DNA of 34,117 bases from Blastomonas sp. CACIA14H2. GTDB taxonomy: Bacteria > Pseudomonadota > Alphaproteobacteria > Sphingomonadales > Sphingomonadaceae. The position numbers and the translations under genes are program-made. The notes below the pieces were generated by a model that was not told the DNA's origin, did not search any database, and saw only the letters and a list, made by a program, of their open reading frames with translations. The stretch covers positions 1-34,117 of the forward strand of contig AYSC01000043.1 of assembly GCA_000503195.1 (NCBI GenBank). The letters are read 5' to 3'. This document shows, one piece after another, positions 16,811 through 24,273 of the stretch (its first letter is position 1; every line of letters starts with the position of its first letter).

Positions 16811-17347
16811 ATGGTTCAGAACTTGTCCCACGCCCTGCCCATGCCCGATGCATATGAAGCGCCGTCCGAGCCGATCGTTTCGTCCTGTGGTCCGCCCGGC
16901 GGTGCAGCAGCGGTCGCGCGCGGGATTGCGCGGCTGTTTCGGCGCAACCAGATCTGGGTGGCGTCCGAAGTGGCGTTGCCCAATGGCCGCCGCGCCGACC
17001 TGATGGGGATCGATGCGCGCGGGCAGATCGTCATCGTCGAGATCAAGGTGGCGCGCGGCGATCTGCTGGGCGATGCCAAATGGGGCGAATATCTCGACCA
17101 TTGCGACCGCTTCTACTGGGGCCTTTGCCCGGCGCTCGATGCGGGGTTGGTGGGCAGCGAGGCGTTCCTGCCCGATGTCACCGGGCTGATCGTTGCCGAT
17201 GCCTATGATGCCGAGATCATCCGCCCCGCCGCCACCCGCCCCCTGGCTGCTGCCCGGCGCAAGAGCGAGACCCAGCGCTTGGCCGCGCTGGCGCTGCGAC
17301 GGCTCAACCTGATGCAGGATCCGCCGCCGCCTGACGAGGTGTATTAA
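16811..17347 (+). CDS. mmcB: MmcB-family DNA repair protein (PD-(D/E)xK-like)
   Basis: A 178-aa protein of the MmcB family, named from a mitomycin-C sensitivity phenotype in Caulobacter. The nuclease-like core is visible: ARLFRRNQIWVASEVALPNGRRADLMGIDARGQIVIVEIKVARGDLLGD, with D63 and E77-x-K79 giving a PD-(D/E)xK pattern, and E53 as a further candidate acid. W90 and the segment YLDHCDRFYWGLCP are also conserved-looking. The predicted role is in DNA damage repair or tolerance. It is immediately upstream of the GTA cluster and has a LexA-like box in front, consistent with an SOS-regulated gene. Confidence 0.85.
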   Translation: MVQNLSHALPMPDAYEAPSEPIVSSCGPPGGAAAVARGIARLFRRNQIWVASEVALPNGRRADLMGIDARGQIVIVEIKVARGDLLGDAKWGEYLDHCDRFYWGLCPALDAGLVGSEAFLPDVTGLIVADAYDAEIIRPAATRPLAAARRKSETQRLAALALRRLNLMQDPPPPDEVY

Positions 17348-17366
17348 CCGTATTGGTTATTTCCGG

Positions 17367-17403
17367 TTGACATCGTCACGCTGAGTGGGTACAAAACAGG
17401 AAC
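17367..17403 (+). promoter_or_regulatory. GTA promoter with overlapping LexA-like operator
   Basis: The -35 element is TTGACA (17367-17372), the spacer is exactly 17 bases, and the -10 element is TACAAA (17390-17395). The minus-strand 14-mer GTTCCTGTTTTGTA spans 17403-17390, so a bound repressor would cover the -10 and the predicted start of transcription (about 17402). Just upstream, AACCG (17346-17350) and CGGTT (17364-17368) form an inverted repeat reaching into the -35, a possible activator site. This is the only clear promoter I see in front of the GTA genes. Confidence 0.65.
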
Positions 17404-17409
17404 ATCGAG

Positions 17410-17964
17410 ATGGAGCGAGTCGGGATACCCCGGCGACAGGCTCTCTCGCCTATCCAGTGCCCCGCGGAGAATGCCTTGTCCGACAGCCTGTCGGAGGAAA
17501 GCCTGTGCGCGTTCCTCGACCATCTTGCCGAAACCTCGAACGTCTCGCTTTCGGCCAAGCGTGCCGGAGTGTCGCGATCGGCGGTTTACCGGCTGCGCGC
17601 AACGTGCCCCGCATTCAGCCATGGCTGGCAGATGGCGATCGCCACCGGCTATGACGAGCTCGAGTTCCGTATGCTCAAGACCGCGCGCTTCGGCACGATC
17701 AAGCCGGTCAAGCGCCCCGATGGCAGCATCGGCAAGGCCACCGAATTCGACGATGCACAGGGGCTGAAGCTGCTGATGGCGTACAAGCAGAGCGTCGAAA
17801 AGGCGCGCGCCGATCCGCCCGCCGATCCGCAGGGCGCCAGGAACGTGCGCGACCAGCTTGCCGTCACGCTGGAGCAGATTCGCGAGCGGCTCGGCACCGC
17901 TGCCGGTGCGGAGCGAACCGACGTCCAACAGGCGCCGGGCGCGGCTGAGCCCGCGCGCGAATGA
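17410..17964 (+). CDS. GTA g1: small terminase-like DNA-binding protein
   Basis: A 184-aa protein in the position of RcGTA g1, the small terminase (TerS). It has a helix-turn-helix-like segment near the N-terminus (AETSNVSLSAKRAGVSRSAVYRLRATCPAF), a central region (GYDELEFRMLKTARFGTIKPVKRPDG) and a charged helical C-terminus. TerS selects DNA for packaging; GTA versions package host DNA with little specificity. The listed ATG has AGGA 8 bases upstream, but the promoter predicts transcription to begin only about 8 bases before it. A TTG at 17476 after GGAGA, giving MSDSLSEESL, is a credible alternative start. The end overlaps the terminase start (ATGA). Confidence 0.75.
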   Translation: MERVGIPRRQALSPIQCPAENALSDSLSEESLCAFLDHLAETSNVSLSAKRAGVSRSAVYRLRATCPAFSHGWQMAIATGYDELEFRMLKTARFGTIKPVKRPDGSIGKATEFDDAQGLKLLMAYKQSVEKARADPPADPQGARNVRDQLAVTLEQIRERLGTAAGAERTDVQQAPGAAEPARE

Positions 17965-19289
17965 ACAGCCTTTCGCTGGCCGAACGGCTGGCGGCGATGC
18001 CGACAGAAGCGGCCAGGCTCTATCTGCAAGAATTGCCCGATGCGGCGGTGCAGGCGCTCGGCCATCACTGGCCGTTCTGGGCGAGGCCCGAACAGCTGGC
18101 ACCGGCGGGGGACTGGCGCACCTGGCTGATCCTCGCCGGGCGCGGCTTCGGCAAGACGCGCGCCGGGGCGGAATGGGTCCGGCAGATCGGCGAATCGATT
18201 GCCGATGCGCGCATCGCATTGGTCGCAGCAAATCTGGCCGATGCGCGCAGCGTGATGGTCGAGGGGCAGAGCGGGCTGCTGGCGATCGCGCCCGAGTCGA
18301 CGCGGCCGCACTGGGAGCCCTCACTGCGCCGGCTGCGCTGGCCGGGTGGGGCGCAGGCGGTGCTGTTTTCCGCCGCCGAGCCCGAAGGCTTGCGCGGACC
18401 CGAGCACAGCCATGCCTGGTGCGACGAGATTGCGAAATGGGACAATGCTTCGGGCCGCGCGATGGCGGCCTGGGACAATCTGCAACTGGGCCTGCGCGTG
18501 GGATCGCTGCCGCAGGTCTGCGCCACCACCACGCCGCGCGCGGTGCCGCTCGTGCGACGGCTGCTCGATGATCCCGGCCTCGTCATCAGCCGGGGCAGCA
18601 GCCATGCCAACCGCGCCAATCTGCCACCCGCGTTCCTCGCGGCGGTCGAGCGGCATTATGGCGGCACCGCTCTGGGGCGGCAGGAGCTCGACGGCGAACT
18701 GCTCGAAGATGTCGAGGGCGCCTTGTGGAGCCGCAGCCTGATCGAGGCGTGCCGCGTGCGCTGGCAGGCGCAAGGCCTGGTGCGCGTCGTGATCGGGGTC
18801 GACCCGCCTGCAGGGTCCTCGGGCGACGCGTGCGGCATCATCGTCTGCGCGTTGCAGGACGATGGCCGCGCAGCGGTGCTGGCCGATACTTCGGTCGAAG
18901 GCGCATCGCCCGAAGGTTGGGCGCGCGCGGTGTCGGCGGCGTCCGAAGCCTGGGGCGCGGACCGGATCATCGCTGAGGCCAATCAGGGCGGCGAGATGGT
19001 GGGCGCGGTGCTGCGCGCCTCGAACATCGCGCTGCCGGTGCGGCTGGTGCATGCGAGCCGGGGCAAGGCCGCGCGCGCCGAGCCGGTGGCCGCGCTCTAC
19101 GAGGCGGGCCGGGTGGTGCATTGCGGCACCTTCGCGCGGCTGGAGGACGAGATGTGCGGGCTAATGGCGGGCGGGTCCTATCAGGGACCGGGCCGATCGC
19201 CCGACCGCGCCGATGCGCTGGTCTGGGCGCTGACCGAATTGATGCTGGGACGGCGCGGCACTCCGCGCATCCGATCGCTGGAGACATGA
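17961..19289 (+). CDS. GTA g2: terminase large subunit (DNA packaging ATPase/nuclease)
   Basis: A 442-aa two-domain packaging motor. The ATPase has Walker A ILAGRGFGKTRAG (about 58-70) and Walker B HAWCDEIAKW (D155, E156), with the coupling motif CATTTPR. The RNase-H-like nuclease domain follows, with VVIGVDPPAG (D281), IIAEANQGG (E339) and RSPDRADALVWAL (D415/D418) as candidate metal-binding acids. In GTAs this enzyme fills heads with short pieces of host DNA. All catalytic motifs are intact, so the packaging function appears functional. It overlaps g1 and ends one base before the portal gene. Confidence 0.93.
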   Translation: MNSLSLAERLAAMPTEAARLYLQELPDAAVQALGHHWPFWARPEQLAPAGDWRTWLILAGRGFGKTRAGAEWVRQIGESIADARIALVAANLADARSVMVEGQSGLLAIAPESTRPHWEPSLRRLRWPGGAQAVLFSAAEPEGLRGPEHSHAWCDEIAKWDNASGRAMAAWDNLQLGLRVGSLPQVCATTTPRAVPLVRRLLDDPGLVISRGSSHANRANLPPAFLAAVERHYGGTALGRQELDGELLEDVEGALWSRSLIEACRVRWQAQGLVRVVIGVDPPAGSSGDACGIIVCALQDDGRAAVLADTSVEGASPEGWARAVSAASEAWGADRIIAEANQGGEMVGAVLRASNIALPVRLVHASRGKAARAEPVAALYEAGRVVHCGTFARLEDEMCGLMAGGSYQGPGRSPDRADALVWALTELMLGRRGTPRIRSLET

Positions 19290-19290
19290 T

Positions 19291-20424
19291 ATGGGATATT
19301 GGAAGCAGCTGGCGCTCGCGCTGAAGGGCTCGGGCGTGGCAAGGCCGGTGCTCGCGCGCGCCTTCACCAGCCCGTGGAGCCTCGCGCTCGCCGATCCGCC
19401 GCTCAGCCATGCCGAGCAGGTGCGCGCGGCCTATTGCGACAATCCCATCGCCCAGCGCGCGGTGCGACTGGTGGCAGAAGGGGTGGGCGGCGCGCCGATC
19501 GCGGCTTCCGATCCGGCGATCGCGGCGCTGGTCGCCGCGACCAGCGCGGGCCAGGGGCTGCTCGAAACGCTGGCGGCGCATCTGCTGCTGCACGGCAATG
19601 GTTATGTCCAGATATTGCGCGACGCCGACGGCAGACCCGCCGAGCTGTTCGCGCTGCGCCCCGACCGGGTGAGCATCGAGCCCGACGAGCGCGGCTGGCC
19701 CGCCGCCTATGTCTATCGCGTCGGCGACAGCTCGACGCGGCTGGCGGCGCAGGAGGGCGACGGCGCGCCGGTGATCGTGCATATCAAGGCCTTTCACCCG
19801 AGCGACGACCATTATGGTCTGGGATGCCTGGGCGCGGCGGCGCGCGCGGTGGCGGTGCACAATGCCGCAGGCCGCTGGAACCAGGCGCTGCTCGACAATG
19901 CCGCGCGACCCTCGGGTGCGCTGGTCTATCGCCCCGACGAACCGGGTGGGGTGCTGACCCCCGAGCAGTTCGACCGGCTCAAGGCCGAGCTCGAGGCGAG
20001 CTTTGTCGGGCACGCCAATGCCGGACGCCCGATGCTGCTCGAAGGGGGGCTGAGCTGGCAGAGCATGGCCTTGTCGCCGGCGGACATGGATTTCGTCGCG
20101 CTCAAGTCGAACGCCGCGCGCGAGATCGCGCTCGCCTTCGGGGTGCCGCCGATGCTGCTCGGCCTGCCGGGCGACAATACCTATGCCAATTATCGCGAGG
20201 CCAATCGCGCGCTGTGGCGGCTGACGCTGCTGCCGCTGGCGGACAAGATCACCGCCGCGCTGGCCGAAGGACTGGCGCATTGGTGGCCGCAGGGCACGCT
20301 CGCGGTCGATCAGGACCGGGTGCCTGCCCTGTCCGAGGACCGCGAGCGGCTGTGGCAGCAAGTGGGCGCGGCGGACTTTCTTTCTCCGCAAGAAAAGCGG
20401 GCGATGCTGGGGATCGGAACATGA
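19291..20424 (+). CDS. GTA g3: HK97-type portal protein
   Basis: A 377-aa portal protein forming the dodecameric DNA channel at the head vertex. It has the typical start (YCDNPIAQRAVRLVAEGVGGAP), the central HGNGYVQILRDADGRPAELFALRPDRVSIEPDE, LGCLGAAARAVAVHN, and the C-terminal ALKSNAAREIALAFGVPPMLLGLPGDNTYANYREANRALWRLTLLPLADKI. All of these are hallmarks of HK97/RcGTA portals. It starts right after the terminase stop and overlaps the next gene (ATGA). Confidence 0.94.
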   Translation: MGYWKQLALALKGSGVARPVLARAFTSPWSLALADPPLSHAEQVRAAYCDNPIAQRAVRLVAEGVGGAPIAASDPAIAALVAATSAGQGLLETLAAHLLLHGNGYVQILRDADGRPAELFALRPDRVSIEPDERGWPAAYVYRVGDSSTRLAAQEGDGAPVIVHIKAFHPSDDHYGLGCLGAAARAVAVHNAAGRWNQALLDNAARPSGALVYRPDEPGGVLTPEQFDRLKAELEASFVGHANAGRPMLLEGGLSWQSMALSPADMDFVALKSNAAREIALAFGVPPMLLGLPGDNTYANYREANRALWRLTLLPLADKITAALAEGLAHWWPQGTLAVDQDRVPALSEDRERLWQQVGAADFLSPQEKRAMLGIGT

Positions 20425-20735
20425 CGATGGAAAGCGAAGACATGCTCGCCAGCCTGCTCGCGCAGGCGGCCGAGGAGGGCGCGGATGTCGCCACGCTGCG
20501 CGCGGTGGTCGAAGAGGCAGGCGAACTGGGCGCGGGCCGCGCGCTCGCCCGGATCGGCCTGGCCGATGCGCGCGCGGGCGAGGACCTGCGCGAGCTGCGC
20601 GAACTGCTCCAGGGCTGGCGCGATGCGCGGTCGGGCATCTGGGGCCAGACCTTCGACAAGTTCGTGCGCGGCGTGATGGCGCTGCTGCTCGCGGCGCTCG
20701 CGGTGCAGCTGGGCCTGGGCGACATGGTGCAATGA
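20421..20735 (+). CDS. Small DUF6127-like protein with C-terminal membrane helix (g3.5 position)
   Basis: A 104-aa protein in the slot of RcGTA g3.5, between portal and protease. The first 75 residues are acidic and helical (EDMLASLLAQAAEEGADVATLRAVVEEAGELGAGRALARIGL, then LRELRELLQGWRDARSG). The tail is FDKFVRGVMALLLAALAVQLGLGDMVQ, with one clear hydrophobic helix. I believe this is the DUF6127 family. Its function is unknown; the membrane helix suggests a role at the membrane during assembly or release (inference). It is coupled at both ends, its ATG overlapping the portal stop and its stop overlapping the protease start. Confidence 0.7.
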   Translation: MTMESEDMLASLLAQAAEEGADVATLRAVVEEAGELGAGRALARIGLADARAGEDLRELRELLQGWRDARSGIWGQTFDKFVRGVMALLLAALAVQLGLGDMVQ

Positions 20736-21124
20736 GCCTGCGTCTCGCGGGCTATGCCGCGCTGTTCGACCGGGTCGACCGGGGCGGCGACATCGTGCGG
20801 CGGGGGGCCTTCCAGCGAACGCTGGGCGAGGCCGCACGCCCGCTGCCCTTGCTCTGGCAGCACCGGCCCGACCGGCGCATCGGTTCGGTGACGTTGGCTG
20901 AGGAGGACCGGCGCGGGCTGCGCGTCATCGCGGCGCTCGACGATGCGGCGGACGAGGCGCTCGCAGCGCTGAAGAGCGGCGCGGTGCGCGGTCTCAGCTT
21001 TGGTTACCGCGTCCGCCGTGCCCTGGGGACCGCCCCGCGCGAGCTGTTCGATCTCGATCTGGTCGAGGTGAGCCTGGTCAGCGTGCCGATGATGCCCGGG
21101 GCCAGGGTGCACATGCTGCGCTGA
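20732..21124 (+). CDS. GTA g4: prohead maturation protease
   Basis: A 130-aa HK97-family (U35/S78) prohead protease that removes the N-terminal scaffold part of the capsid protein. It has the opening GYAALFDRVDRGGDIVRRGAFQRTL, the catalytic His candidate H44 in LLWQHRPDRRIG, the Ser candidate S89 in AVRGLSFGYRV, and the ending DLVEVSLVSVPMMPGARV. It is shorter than phage proteases but in the size range of GTA versions. A strong terminator follows the stop by 24 bases. Confidence 0.92.
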   Translation: MSLRLAGYAALFDRVDRGGDIVRRGAFQRTLGEAARPLPLLWQHRPDRRIGSVTLAEEDRRGLRVIAALDDAADEALAALKSGAVRGLSFGYRVRRALGTAPRELFDLDLVEVSLVSVPMMPGARVHMLR

Positions 21125-21148
21125 CCATCCGCCGCCTTTCCCCATCTG

Positions 21149-21170
21149 CCCCGCTTCGGCGGGGTTTTTT
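21149..21170 (+). terminator. Intrinsic terminator between protease and capsid genes
   Basis: CCCCGC-TTCG-GCGGGG is a perfect 6-bp GC stem closed by the extra-stable C(UUCG)G tetraloop, followed directly by TTTTTT. It looks like an efficient intrinsic terminator inside the GTA operon. It is followed by a second small hairpin, GGGG-TTTT-CCCC (21185-21196), before the capsid ribosome site. Confidence 0.88.
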
Positions 21171-21222
21171 GTGCCCGCAATCCGGGGGTTTTCCCCGTGT
21201 GATCCCAGAACGGAAGGAAGAA

Positions 21223-22431
21223 ATGATGGAAATCCCCGCAAATCCCCTCGAAATGAAGGCCGAGGCCGATCCGCTCGAAGCCTCGTTCGACAGCCTGCTC
21301 GCGGCCGAGGAGCATGAAGAGCGCATCGCCGCGCTCGAGACCCGGCTCGATGGCGTGAAAAGCGATGTCGATGCGATCCGCGCCGAAAACGCGACGATGC
21401 GCGAGCGGATCGAGCGGCTCGCCCGCACCGGTTCGCGCCCTTCGCTCGGCGGCAGCGAAAGCAAAGCGCCCGAGACCAAGAGCTTCATCGACCAGTATCT
21501 GCGGCGCGGGCTGGAAACCGGCATCAAGAGCTTCAGCGCGGCGACGGGGCCTGATGGCGGCTTTGCCGTTCCGCGCGAGATCGATGCGCTGATCGCCCGC
21601 ACGCTCGCCGATATCTCGCCGATCCGTTCGATCGCGCAGGTCGTGCAGACCGGCACCGCGGGCTATCGCAAGCTCGTCACCACCGGCGGCACGCCTTCGG
21701 GCTGGGTCAGCGAGACGGCCGCGCGGCCCGAGACCGACACGCCGAGTTTTGCCGAGATCGCTCCGCCTAGCGGCGAACTCTACGCCAATCCCGCGGCGAG
21801 CCAGGCGATGCTCGACGATGCCGCGTTCGATGTCGAAGGCTGGCTGGCGGGCGAAATTGCCGAGGAATTCGCGCGCGCCGAGGGCGCGGCGTTCGTGGGC
21901 GGCAGCGGTACCAACCGCCCGCGCGGGTTCCTGACCGGTACGCCCACGCCGCAGGACGATGCCGCACGCGCGTTCGGCACGCTGCAATATGTCGCCTCGG
22001 GCGCGGACGGCAGTTTCGCCAGCAGCGCGCCCGAGAACCGGCTGATCGATCTGGTCCACGCGCTGCGCCCGGCCTATCGCCAGGGGGCGAGCTTCGTGAT
22101 GAACTCCTCGACCCTGGCGCGCATCCGCAAGATGAAGAGCGACGACGGGGCGTTCCTGTGGCAGCCTTCGCTGGCGGCGGGACAGCCCGCGACGCTGCTC
22201 GGCTATCCGGTGGTCGAGGCCGAGGACATGCCCGATATCGCGGCGAACAGCCTGTCGATCGCCTTCGGCAATTTCCGCGCCGGCTATCTGATCGCCGAGC
22301 GCAGCGCGACGACCATCCTGCGCGATCCCTTCACCAACAAGCCGTTCGTGCATTTCTATGCGACCAAGCGGATCGGCGGCCAGGTGATGAATTCCGAGGC
22401 GATCAAGCTGATGAAGTTCGCCGCGAGCTGA
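21223..22431 (+). CDS. GTA g5: HK97-fold major capsid protein
   Basis: A 402-aa major capsid precursor. Residues 1 to about 75 form a coiled-coil delta (scaffold) region (HEERIAALETRLDGVKSDVDAIRAENATMRERIERLA), expected to be cut off by the g4 protease. The mature part begins near TKSFIDQYLRRGLETG. It continues through the HK97-family segments GGFAVPREIDALIARTLADISPIRSIAQV, GWVSETAARPETDTPSFAEI, ASFVMNSSTLARIRKMKS and LLGYPVVEAEDMPDI. The start is the first of two adjacent ATGs after a strong GGAAGGAAG ribosome site, and the second ATG (21226) has the better spacing. It is the only GTA gene isolated between two terminators. Confidence 0.93.
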   Translation: MMEIPANPLEMKAEADPLEASFDSLLAAEEHEERIAALETRLDGVKSDVDAIRAENATMRERIERLARTGSRPSLGGSESKAPETKSFIDQYLRRGLETGIKSFSAATGPDGGFAVPREIDALIARTLADISPIRSIAQVVQTGTAGYRKLVTTGGTPSGWVSETAARPETDTPSFAEIAPPSGELYANPAASQAMLDDAAFDVEGWLAGEIAEEFARAEGAAFVGGSGTNRPRGFLTGTPTPQDDAARAFGTLQYVASGADGSFASSAPENRLIDLVHALRPAYRQGASFVMNSSTLARIRKMKSDDGAFLWQPSLAAGQPATLLGYPVVEAEDMPDIAANSLSIAFGNFRAGYLIAERSATTILRDPFTNKPFVHFYATKRIGGQVMNSEAIKLMKFAAS

Positions 22432-22469
22432 TCGCGCGCGCCTTGCCCCGACATCCCGACCGGGATGGT

Positions 22470-22506
22470 GCCCGCGCGGTCTCTCCCCTGCCGCGCGGGC
22501 ATTTTT
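22470..22506 (+). terminator. Intrinsic terminator after the capsid gene
   Basis: GCCCGCGCGG (22470-22479) pairs perfectly with CCGCGCGGGC (22491-22500) across an 11-base loop, followed by aTTTTT. A smaller hairpin CATCCC-GACC-GGGATG lies just upstream (22452-22467). It is 38 bases after the capsid stop. Confidence 0.9.
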
Positions 22507-22533
22507 CTGCCTGCCTGAAACGGACAACCCTCC

Positions 22534-23802
22534 ATGCCCGACCTTTTCTTTGCCGATCTGGTGCGCGAGACCAGCACCGCGACCGGAACCGGGGCGTTCG
22601 CGCTCGGCGGCGCGACGCCCGGCCATCGCCGCTTTGCCGATGCCGTTCCCGCCGGCGAGCGGTTTCAGTACGCGGTTGCCGGAGTAACGCATGAAGACCA
22701 GTGGGAGGTCGGCGAAGGCCGACTCGAGGCGGGTGCACTGCTGCGGGACACTGTGCTGGCGTCGTCGTCGGGTGCGCGCGTGGATTTCGCGGCGGGTCTC
22801 AAGACCGTCACGCTGACCGTCGCCGCGCAATGGTTCGCCGAACGCGAGGACCGGTCCGGTCATGTCCACGCGATCGATCAGGTCGACGGGCTGGCTGCGG
22901 CGCTGGCGGGGAAGCAACCCGTCGGCAGCTATGCGCCCCTGGTGCACGGCCATGACAATTACGCACCGCTGACGCACACGCACGATGGCTATGCGCCAAT
23001 GGTGCACACCCATGACTTCATGCCGCGCGACGCCGCCGGCAACTGGGTAACCGGCAATGCCAATCTGGGCGTCGGTGGCGCCGCGCCTTACGCCAGGCTG
23101 GAGGTGCGCGGAGCCAGTATCGCAGCCTATTCGCTGCAGGCCGGGGGGCCGGTGAACAGCATGGCCGGGACCCAGCTGTATCTGGGCGATGGCCATTTCT
23201 ATCTGCCCGACTATTGGAACAGCGCGCCGGGAATCGGTGCGATGGTCGACCCTGGCGGCGTCGCGGGTTCGCTGGCCATATTCGCTTATGGAGGTCTGTC
23301 AGCGACCCGCAGCGTGATCGCGATCGCCAGCCATAACGGACATTCCGATCGGGCGCTGTCGCCGGGGGCGGACAATCTGGTGCTGCTGGGGCGCCCCGAA
23401 CTGCGCTGGTCGAACATCTATGCCGCATCGGGCGCCATCACGACCTCCGATGCGCGCGACAAGCTCTGGCTGGGCCCGATGACCGAGCCCGAACGCCAGG
23501 CGGCGCTGGCGATCATGGCCGAACTGGGGCTGTTCCAGTGGAACCGCTCGCTCGACGCGAAGGGGACGGACGAGGCGCGCCGCCATTTCGGGGTCCGCGC
23601 CCAGACCGCGTTTGCCATCATGCAAAGCCACGGGCTCGACTGGCGGCGCTATGGCTGGTGTTGCCATGACCGTTGGCAGGACGAGGATGGCGAGCACGAG
23701 CGCTATGGCATTCGCAGCGATCAGCTCGGCCTGTTCCTGATCGCCGCGCTCGCCCAGACCGTGTTCGCCATGGCCGCGGGACCTTCCGATGCTGCGGGGT
23801 GA
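22534..23802 (+). CDS. Tail/head fibre with C-terminal S74 self-chaperone domain
   Basis: A 422-aa fibre protein. Residues 1-105 form an N-terminal attachment domain (FFADLVRETSTATGTGAFALGGATPGHRRFADAV). A linker GHVHAIDQVDGLAAALAGK follows, then three tandem decapeptides YAPxxHxHDx at 133-162. The shaft and receptor-binding region are beta-rich. The last about 120 residues resemble the intramolecular chaperone of endosialidase-type fibres (peptidase S74), with the autocleavage motif TSDARDK at 304-310 (S305/D306) and a C-terminal helical bundle (HFGVRAQTAFAIMQSHGLDWRRYGW). Such domains drive trimer folding and then cut themselves off. The fibre likely binds recipient cells. Its place between capsid and connector is unlike the RcGTA order. 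Confidence 0.82.
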   Translation: MPDLFFADLVRETSTATGTGAFALGGATPGHRRFADAVPAGERFQYAVAGVTHEDQWEVGEGRLEAGALLRDTVLASSSGARVDFAAGLKTVTLTVAAQWFAEREDRSGHVHAIDQVDGLAAALAGKQPVGSYAPLVHGHDNYAPLTHTHDGYAPMVHTHDFMPRDAAGNWVTGNANLGVGGAAPYARLEVRGASIAAYSLQAGGPVNSMAGTQLYLGDGHFYLPDYWNSAPGIGAMVDPGGVAGSLAIFAYGGLSATRSVIAIASHNGHSDRALSPGADNLVLLGRPELRWSNIYAASGAITTSDARDKLWLGPMTEPERQAALAIMAELGLFQWNRSLDAKGTDEARRHFGVRAQTAFAIMQSHGLDWRRYGWCCHDRWQDEDGEHERYGIRSDQLGLFLIAALAQTVFAMAAGPSDAAG

Positions 23803-23947
23803 TGGCCTGGGCGACATGCCCATCGCCTCGGGCAGCGCGCGTCGCCTCGGCGCAAGCCGCAACGGGCCGGTGCCGCTGGCGGTGCGAGCGATCCAGACCG
23901 CGCGACCGAATGCCGATGTCCGCACGCTTTCGCCGCGCCGCCTCTGA
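23789..23947 (+). CDS. Possible 52-aa protein between fibre and adaptor
   Basis: A short frame starting 14 bases before the fibre stop and filling most of the 189-bp gap before the adaptor gene. The product begins MLRGDGLGDMPIASGSARRL and ends VRTLSPRRL; it is Arg-rich with no recognised domain. Overlap with the preceding gene and the lack of other content in this gap favour a real gene. There is no clear ribosome site, and an internal ATG at 23816 is an alternative. Confidence 0.35.
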   Translation: MLRGDGLGDMPIASGSARRLGASRNGPVPLAVRAIQTARPNADVRTLSPRRL

Positions 23948-23991
23948 CCGGGCGCGGTCGTCCATCCCACATTTTCATGCAGGAGCAGCCG

Positions 23992-24273
23992 ATGAGCCTG
24001 TTCGTCAAGGATCCGGACAGCCGGATCGATTATCGCGTCGACTGGGGCGCGGCCTATCTGGGGATCAACCTGATTGTCGCCAGCGGCTGGAGCGTCGCTC
24101 CGGATGCGCCCGGCGGTCTCGCCGTGATCACGGATAGCCATGACGGGCGCAGCGCGACCGTGACCATTGCGGGTGGTCAGGTCGGCGCGATCTATGCGCT
24201 GACGAACCGGGTCACGCTGTCCAATGGCGAGATCGATGAGCGCTCCGTCTCCGTCCGGGTGGAGCCACGCTGA
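23992..24273 (+). CDS. Phage fibre-tail adaptor protein
   Basis: A 93-aa beta-rich protein. It has KDPDSRIDYRVDWGAAYLG, then GWSVAPD, then ATVTIAGGQVGAIYALTNRVTLSNGEIDERSVSVRVEPR, the compact fold seen in phage fibre-tail adaptor proteins that join fibres to the virion. The start is the ATG 6 bases after AGGAG, rather than the ATG at 23977 inside the leader. It lies between the fibre and the head-tail connector and overlaps the connector start, so the fibre and adaptor form one unit inserted into the head-connector module. Confidence 0.72.
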   Translation: MSLFVKDPDSRIDYRVDWGAAYLGINLIVASGWSVAPDAPGGLAVITDSHDGRSATVTIAGGQVGAIYALTNRVTLSNGEIDERSVSVRVEPR

